A DNA stretch of 8,687 bases from UBA668 sp046076025 (GTDB lineage: Bacteria; Actinomycetota; Acidimicrobiia; Acidimicrobiales; Ilumatobacteraceae). The notes below the pieces were generated by a model, which was not told the DNA's origin, made no database searches, and was given only the letters and a program-made list of their open reading frames with translations. Position numbers and translations under genes: made by a program. The stretch covers positions 1 through 8,687 of the forward strand of contig JBJTRF010000184.1 in the NCBI GenBank assembly GCA_046076025.1. The letters are read 5' to 3'. Of the stretch, positions 6,680 to 8,687 are shown in pieces. Within the stretch, counting starts at the first letter, position 1; the number at the start of each line of letters is the position of its first letter.

Positions 6680-6693
6680 TAGTCTCCTGCAGC
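6680..6693 (+). promoter_or_regulatory. Possible -10 element giving a leaderless pfkA transcript
   Basis: TAGTCT at 6680-6685 fits the actinobacterial TANNNT pattern. Transcription would start about seven to nine bases on, at or beside the GTG at 6694. No Shine-Dalgarno sequence precedes that GTG, which fits leaderless translation. No clear -35 hexamer is seen around 6657-6662. Confidence 0.35.
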
Positions 6694-7728
6694 GTGCGTG
6701 TCGGCATTCTGACAGGCGGCGGCGACTGCCCCGGGCTCAACGCCGTCATCCGCGCCATCGTGCGCAAGGGCATCACCGTCTACGGCGACGAGATCATCGG
6801 CTTCCACGACGCGTGGGACGGCGTGCTCGAGCGCCGATTCACGATGCTCGACGTCGCCTCGCTGCGCGGCATGCTGCCGCGCGGCGGCACGATGCTGGGC
6901 ACCCGCCGCGGCAGTCCCTACGACCGCCCCGACGGGCTCGAGCGGGTGCAGGCTGCGTTCCGCGACCTCAGCGTCGACGCACTCATCGTCGTCGGCGGCA
7001 ACGGCTCGCTCACCGTCTCGAGCAAGCTCTTCGACGACATCGGCCTGCCGGTGATCGGCGTGCCCAAGACCATCGACAACGACGTCGTCGGCGCCGACCT
7101 CACCTTCGGGTTCAACACGGCCGTGCAGATCGCCACCGACGCGATCGACCGCCTGCATACCACTGCGGAGAGCCACGACCGGGTGATGGTGGTCGAGGTG
7201 ATGGGCCGTCATGCGGGGTGGATCGCCACGCATGCAGGCATCGCCGGGGGAGCGACCGCGATCCTGATCCCCGAGCAGCCGTTCGACATCGACGGCGTGT
7301 GCGAGTTGCTCCGGCGCCGGCACGACCGCGGCCGGTACGCGTCGATCGTCGTGGTGGCAGAGGGTGCCGAGCCGGTGGACGGCACGATGCAGTCACGCGA
7401 CAAGGTGTACGACCAGTTCGGCCACGTGCGCCTCGGCGGCCTCGCCGAGACCATCGCCAACGCCATTGAGCACCGCACCGGCTTCGAGACCCGGGTGGTG
7501 CTGCTCGGGCACGTGCAGCGCGGCGGCACGCCCACGGCCTTCGACCGCGTCCTCAGCACCAGGTATGGCGTGGCCGCCATCGACGCGGTGCACGTGGGTG
7601 CATTCGGCTCGATGGTGGCACTGCGGTGCAACGACATCGTCACGGTGCCGCTGCGCGAGACGGTGGGCGGCACGCGTACCGTCGACCTCCACCTCTACCA
7701 CGAGGTTGCTGAGGTCTTCTTTGGCTAG
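6694..7728 (+). CDS. pfkA: 6-phosphofructokinase (actinobacterial type)
   Basis: A 344-residue PfkA-family enzyme that converts fructose 6-phosphate to fructose 1,6-bisphosphate. Motifs: TGGGDCPGLNAVIRA (7-21) for the phosphoryl donor, RRGSP (71-75), GGNGS (101-105), PKTIDND (124-130) with catalytic-base Asp128, MGRHAGW (170-176), AEG with Glu223 at the sugar-phosphate site, and LGHVQRGGTPTAFDR (271-285). Start GTG at 6694 gives MRVGILTGGG, matching the N-terminus of Streptomyces PFKs. Donor markers are mixed: Gly104 is as in ATP enzymes, while Lys125 (the Gly124 position of E. coli) is as in PPi enzymes. Streptomyces ATP-dependent PFKs show the same pairing as I recall, so ATP is favoured. 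The residue before Gly104 is Asn, where E. coli has Asp103. The gene is divergent from glpK and has no Shine-Dalgarno site. Confidence 0.94.
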   Translation: MRVGILTGGGDCPGLNAVIRAIVRKGITVYGDEIIGFHDAWDGVLERRFTMLDVASLRGMLPRGGTMLGTRRGSPYDRPDGLERVQAAFRDLSVDALIVVGGNGSLTVSSKLFDDIGLPVIGVPKTIDNDVVGADLTFGFNTAVQIATDAIDRLHTTAESHDRVMVVEVMGRHAGWIATHAGIAGGATAILIPEQPFDIDGVCELLRRRHDRGRYASIVVVAEGAEPVDGTMQSRDKVYDQFGHVRLGGLAETIANAIEHRTGFETRVVLLGHVQRGGTPTAFDRVLSTRYGVAAIDAVHVGAFGSMVALRCNDIVTVPLRETVGGTRTVDLHLYHEVAEVFFG

Positions 7729-7748
7729 GACGTCTCGACTGGGACGTC
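7729..7748 (+). terminator. Stem-loop right after the pfkA stop
   Basis: GACGTCTC (7729-7736) can pair with GGGACGTC (7741-7748) around a GACT loop, giving eight pairs with one G-U. It begins at the base following the pfkA stop codon and fills most of the 34-base gap to the convergent lipoprotein gene. No T run follows, so it would be a non-canonical terminator or RNA 3'-end stabiliser. The complementary strand forms a weaker stem with one mismatch. Confidence 0.4.
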
Positions 7749-7762
7749 TCGGCTAACGCAGC

Positions 7763-8419
7763 TCAGCTGGGCGGCGACGGCACGGCGGGATACGCCGGCT
7801 GCGCCGACACGAGCAGGCCGGGATAGTCGTACACCGTCAGCGGCCGGGCACGAAGCTCGCCGCCTGCCGCCGGCCACTGCCGGTCGGCGCCGTCGACGAG
7901 CACGCGCACCGATCGGACACCAGCGACCTCGGTTGCCGTGAACACGATCTGGGCGAGGGCTGCGACCAGCGAGTCGTCGGAGAGCTCGAGCAGCGTCGCC
8001 GAGACGTCGACGACGAGCGTGCCGCTGCGCAACTGTGCCGACCGCAGCACCGTGCCGTCGGGTATCGCGGTGCGCAGCTGTCCGTCGAGCTCGTCGTCGT
8101 TCGGCCCGGCGAGCAGCGCCCCGAGCAGCGCCGCGGGCGATTCGTTGACATCGCGCGAGACGGCCGTGATGGCAGTGGCATCGCCGGCCGCATCGGGGAC
8201 GAGGAGATAGATGCGCGCCTGGCCGGCGGCTTCGCCCGCCTGGCTGCCGCTGTCGACGCCGAGCTCGACCTGCTGCAGCACGGGGATGTCGCGGGCCACG
8301 TCCTCGGATGCGATCGCGCAGGCGCTGGGCACCGTGCCGACGAGGATGCCCGATGCCGCGACCAGCAGGCGGCGCCATGCCGGCGCGGGCGCTGGGGCAG
8401 CGGTGGCGACGTCGGTCAT
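7763..8419 (-). CDS. GerMN-domain lipoprotein (short LpqB-like)
   Basis: A 218-residue exported protein. A cytoplasmic tail with Arg16-Arg17 leads into a hydrophobic segment (18-33) ending PSAC; Cys34 is the probable lipid-attachment residue, although Pro at -3 departs from the usual Leu. CAIASEDVARDIP resembles the start of mature actinobacterial GerMN lipoproteins. The GerMN domain covers about 68-184: RIYLLVPD, a helix LLGALLAGP (98-106), LRTAIPDGTVLRSAQL, LVVDVS (135-140), AALAQIVFTATEV (153-165) and VRVLVDG (171-177). A short tail with LTVYDYPGL follows. GerMN occurs in spore germination GerM and in LpqB, the lipoprotein encoded after mtrB. This protein lacks the large C-terminal beta-propeller region of LpqB. 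Its ATG overlaps the kinase stop (ATGA), implying coupled expression and perhaps a sensory or accessory role for the kinase at the cell surface. Confidence 0.85.
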   Translation of the reverse strand: MTDVATAAPAPAPAWRRLLVAASGILVGTVPSACAIASEDVARDIPVLQQVELGVDSGSQAGEAAGQARIYLLVPDAAGDATAITAVSRDVNESPAALLGALLAGPNDDELDGQLRTAIPDGTVLRSAQLRSGTLVVDVSATLLELSDDSLVAALAQIVFTATEVAGVRSVRVLVDGADRQWPAAGGELRARPLTVYDYPGLLVSAQPAYPAVPSPPS

Positions 8420-8687
8420 AGCGTCACCTCCTCGGCGGGCAATTCAATGACGAAGCGCGCCCCGGTCTCGCCGTCGACGCGGTCCTCGACCCATGCCCGT
8501 CCGCCGTGCATCCGCACGTGCTCGTCGACGAGCGCCAGCCCGAGGCCGGCACCCTCGGTGGCGGCGCGTTGTCTGGCGACGCCGCCGCGGGCGAAGCGCG
8601 TGAGGGTGAGCTCGCGCTCGGCGGCGGGCACGCCGGGACCGCAGTCCTCGACGGCGATCCTGACGTGGCCGAGCGGCTCGCCCTCGC
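8416..8687 (-). CDS. Sensor histidine kinase, C-terminal end (partial, MtrB-like)
   Basis: The frame is open to the window edge, so only about the last 89 codons are present. They form the end of a HATPase_c domain: VRIAVEDCGPGVP (G1 box, DxGxG), an F-box-like TRFARGG, the G2 box GAGLGLAL (about 8530-8553) and the closing strands WVEDRVDGETGARFVIELP. These are ATP-binding motifs of a histidine kinase that phosphorylates itself and then a response regulator. The dimerisation domain, phospho-accepting histidine and any sensor or membrane segments lie outside the window. The following GerMN lipoprotein gene suggests kinship with MtrB, which senses envelope or cell-division status in actinobacteria. 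The short HATPase tail alone cannot prove that. Confidence 0.85.
   Translation of the reverse strand, partial: EGEPLGHVRIAVEDCGPGVPAAERELTLTRFARGGVARQRAATEGAGLGLALVDEHVRMHGGRAWVEDRVDGETGARFVIELPAEEVTL
8424..8433 (-). promoter_or_regulatory. Strong Shine-Dalgarno site inside the kinase C-terminus
   Basis: On the minus strand GAGGAGGTGA lies four bases before the GerMN lipoprotein ATG. It is an extended complement to the 16S rRNA 3' end and is formed by the kinase codons for Glu-Glu-Val plus the first base of the next codon. It fixes the lipoprotein start and suggests high translation relative to the kinase. Confidence 0.75.

Noticed and set aside
5830..6693. N-terminal extension of phosphofructokinase
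   Set aside because: It is antisense to glycerol kinase; the enzyme's first strand begins at the GTG at 6694 exactly as in known family members.
6645..6776. 44-residue N-terminal extension of glycerol kinase
   Set aside because: It would overlap the pfkA coding region and gives no FGGY sequence; GAGGAG marks the GTG start at 6644.
5166..7469. 767-codon plus-strand open frame spanning glpK and pfkA
   Set aside because: Antisense to glpK and out of frame with the recognisable phosphofructokinase; no motifs.
7725..8378. 217-codon minus-strand frame overlapping the GerMN gene
   Set aside because: It overlaps almost the whole lipoprotein gene in another frame and is Arg-rich without a signal peptide or domain.
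1..8687. CRISPR arrays, tRNA/rRNA genes, insertion sequences, prophage or attachment sites
   Set aside because: No spaced direct repeats, cloverleaf-like segments, transposase motifs or flanking terminal repeats were found; the whole window looks like ordinary chromosomal housekeeping DNA.

Overview
The window is 8.7 kb of very GC-rich DNA, densely packed with genes. Codon use is strongly G/C at third positions, start codons are ATG or GTG, and stop/start junctions are often ATGA overlaps. The protein families point to Actinomycetota: a PimB'-like mannosyltransferase, an actinobacterial ROK glucokinase, a Streptomyces-type phosphofructokinase, and a histidine kinase followed by a GerMN lipoprotein. 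I lean towards a deep-branching class such as Acidimicrobiia, but that placement is inference. No RNA genes, CRISPR arrays, insertion sequences or phage genes were seen. No stretch over 300 bases lacks a gene; the longest gap is about 136 bases.

Layout. (1) Positions 1-3012, plus strand: a four-gene run made of a PimB'-like GT4 glycosyltransferase (5' end outside the window), a four-helix membrane protein of unknown function, an SRPBCC (START-like) lipid-binding-fold protein and a ROK-family glucokinase. Two of the three junctions are ATGA overlaps. (2) Positions 3040-3067: a perfect GC-rich hairpin ends this run and the facing gene. (3) Positions 3099-3695, minus strand: a stand-alone secreted protein of an uncharacterised family, with its own ribosome binding site and a plausible promoter. 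(4) Positions 3832-6644, minus strand: glycerol kinase (glpK) followed, through an ATGA overlap, by an acetyl-CoA hydrolase/CoA-transferase. (5) Positions 6694-7728, plus strand: 6-phosphofructokinase, divergent from glpK with only 49 bases between start codons. (6) Positions 7763-8687, minus strand: the C-terminal end of a sensor histidine kinase overlapping a GerMN-domain lipoprotein gene, an arrangement resembling mtrB-lpqB.

The central theme is carbon entry and glycolysis: glucose phosphorylation, glycerol phosphorylation, fructose-6-phosphate phosphorylation and acyl-CoA/carboxylate CoA exchange. These sit beside envelope functions: a glycolipid mannosyltransferase, a START-like protein, a secreted protein and a probable envelope-sensing kinase with its lipoprotein. 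I found no wholly new multi-gene system. The most unusual items are the glpK/CoA-transferase coupling, the shared glpK-pfk promoter gap, the mixed ATP/PPi signature of the phosphofructokinase, the orphan secreted protein, and the reduced LpqB-like lipoprotein next to the kinase.
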